From Neobacillus pocheonensis (GTDB lineage Bacteria; Bacillota; Bacilli; Bacillales; Cytobacillaceae): a stretch of 64,000 bases of DNA. The DNA lies in contig JAMQCR010000001.1 of assembly GCA_023702235.1 (NCBI GenBank), positions 1,612,001 through 1,676,000 of the forward strand, written 5' to 3'. The notes below the pieces were generated by a model. The model had not been told where the DNA came from. It saw nothing but the letters and a program-made list of their open reading frames with translations, and did not search any database. Below, piece by piece: positions 63,901 through 64,000 of this stretch (within the stretch, counting starts at the first letter, position 1; the number at the start of each line of letters is the position of its first letter). The position numbers and the translations under genes are program-made.

Positions 63901-64000
63901 TGTCAGTGAAAAATAAGTGGTTATTTAATATTACAATGGTATTACTCTCATGGCTATCAATATCTTTTTTGGATTGGCGCAGTATAAAGAGATTTTTCCC
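63901..64000 (+). CDS. Putative membrane protein, 3'-partial
   Basis: AAAAAGGAG lies upstream of the ATG at 63901, which opens MSVKNKWLFNITMVLLSWLS and continues with an aromatic/basic segment ISFLDWRSIKRFFP to the window end. The first 25 residues form a membrane helix. The style resembles CBO0543-like membrane proteins, but too little is present to assign it. Confidence 0.5.

Noticed and set aside
1..64000. CRISPR arrays, prophage modules, rRNA genes
   Set aside because: No regularly spaced direct repeats, no phage structural genes and no rRNA sequence were seen.

Overview
The window looks like the chromosome of a low-G+C Bacillaceae bacterium (Bacillus sensu lato). Supporting signs are strong AGGAGG-type ribosome binding sites, ATG/GTG/TTG starts, Rho-independent terminators, a T-box leader in front of proBA, a KimA-type potassium importer, and many Bacillus-type small proteins. 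No rRNA, CRISPR array or prophage was seen. One tRNA-like gene is present.

Layout. 1-6.5 kb: reductive pyrimidine / beta-alanine catabolism (dihydropyrimidinase, two small unknown proteins, PucR regulator, malonate/methylmalonate-semialdehyde dehydrogenase, class III omega-aminotransferase). 6.7-11.6 kb: an acidic unknown protein, a UPF1-like helicase, a SatD-like protein and a DUF3307 membrane protein. 11.66-13.29 kb: an intact IS110-family element with a candidate bridge-RNA region. 13.6-22.3 kb: kimA, an MhqD-like esterase, T-box/proB/proA, a nuclease-helicase fusion and a DJ-1/PfpI protein. 22.3-35.8 kb: the odd tRNA, a purine permease, hydrolases, an XRE-cupin/esterase/dioxygenase cassette, rpiA, thiolase, pepF, an aldo/keto reductase and trhO. 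35.9-39 kb: a minus-strand trio of envelope/exported proteins. 39.6-43 kb: two arsenic modules, arsR-aquaporin-arsC, and a second arsR divergent from arsI whose two promoters are each bracketed by copies of one 16-bp dyad.

From about 43 kb to the end the texture changes: low coding density, recurrent terminator-like intergenic repeats, a second IS110 element, a partial IS110 copy, a truncated duplicate of an ATP-pyrophosphatase gene, and a stretch of decayed metabolic genes (MFS transporter, RraA-like aldolase, LysR regulator, aconitase, lactonase, 2-oxoglutarate dehydrogenase E2) at 51.8-58.4 kb.

A striking property is the number of one- or two-base indels in genes that should be intact (proA, kimA, rpiA, helicase, transaminase, permease). 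About half lie at or beside GGCC. This looks more like a systematic consensus error, possibly linked to a methylated GGCC motif, than true gene loss. The 51.8-58.4 kb region also has nonsense codons and larger deletions and looks genuinely decayed. Frameshifted but otherwise full-length genes are listed as CDS with the interruptions described; decayed fragments are listed as pseudogenes.
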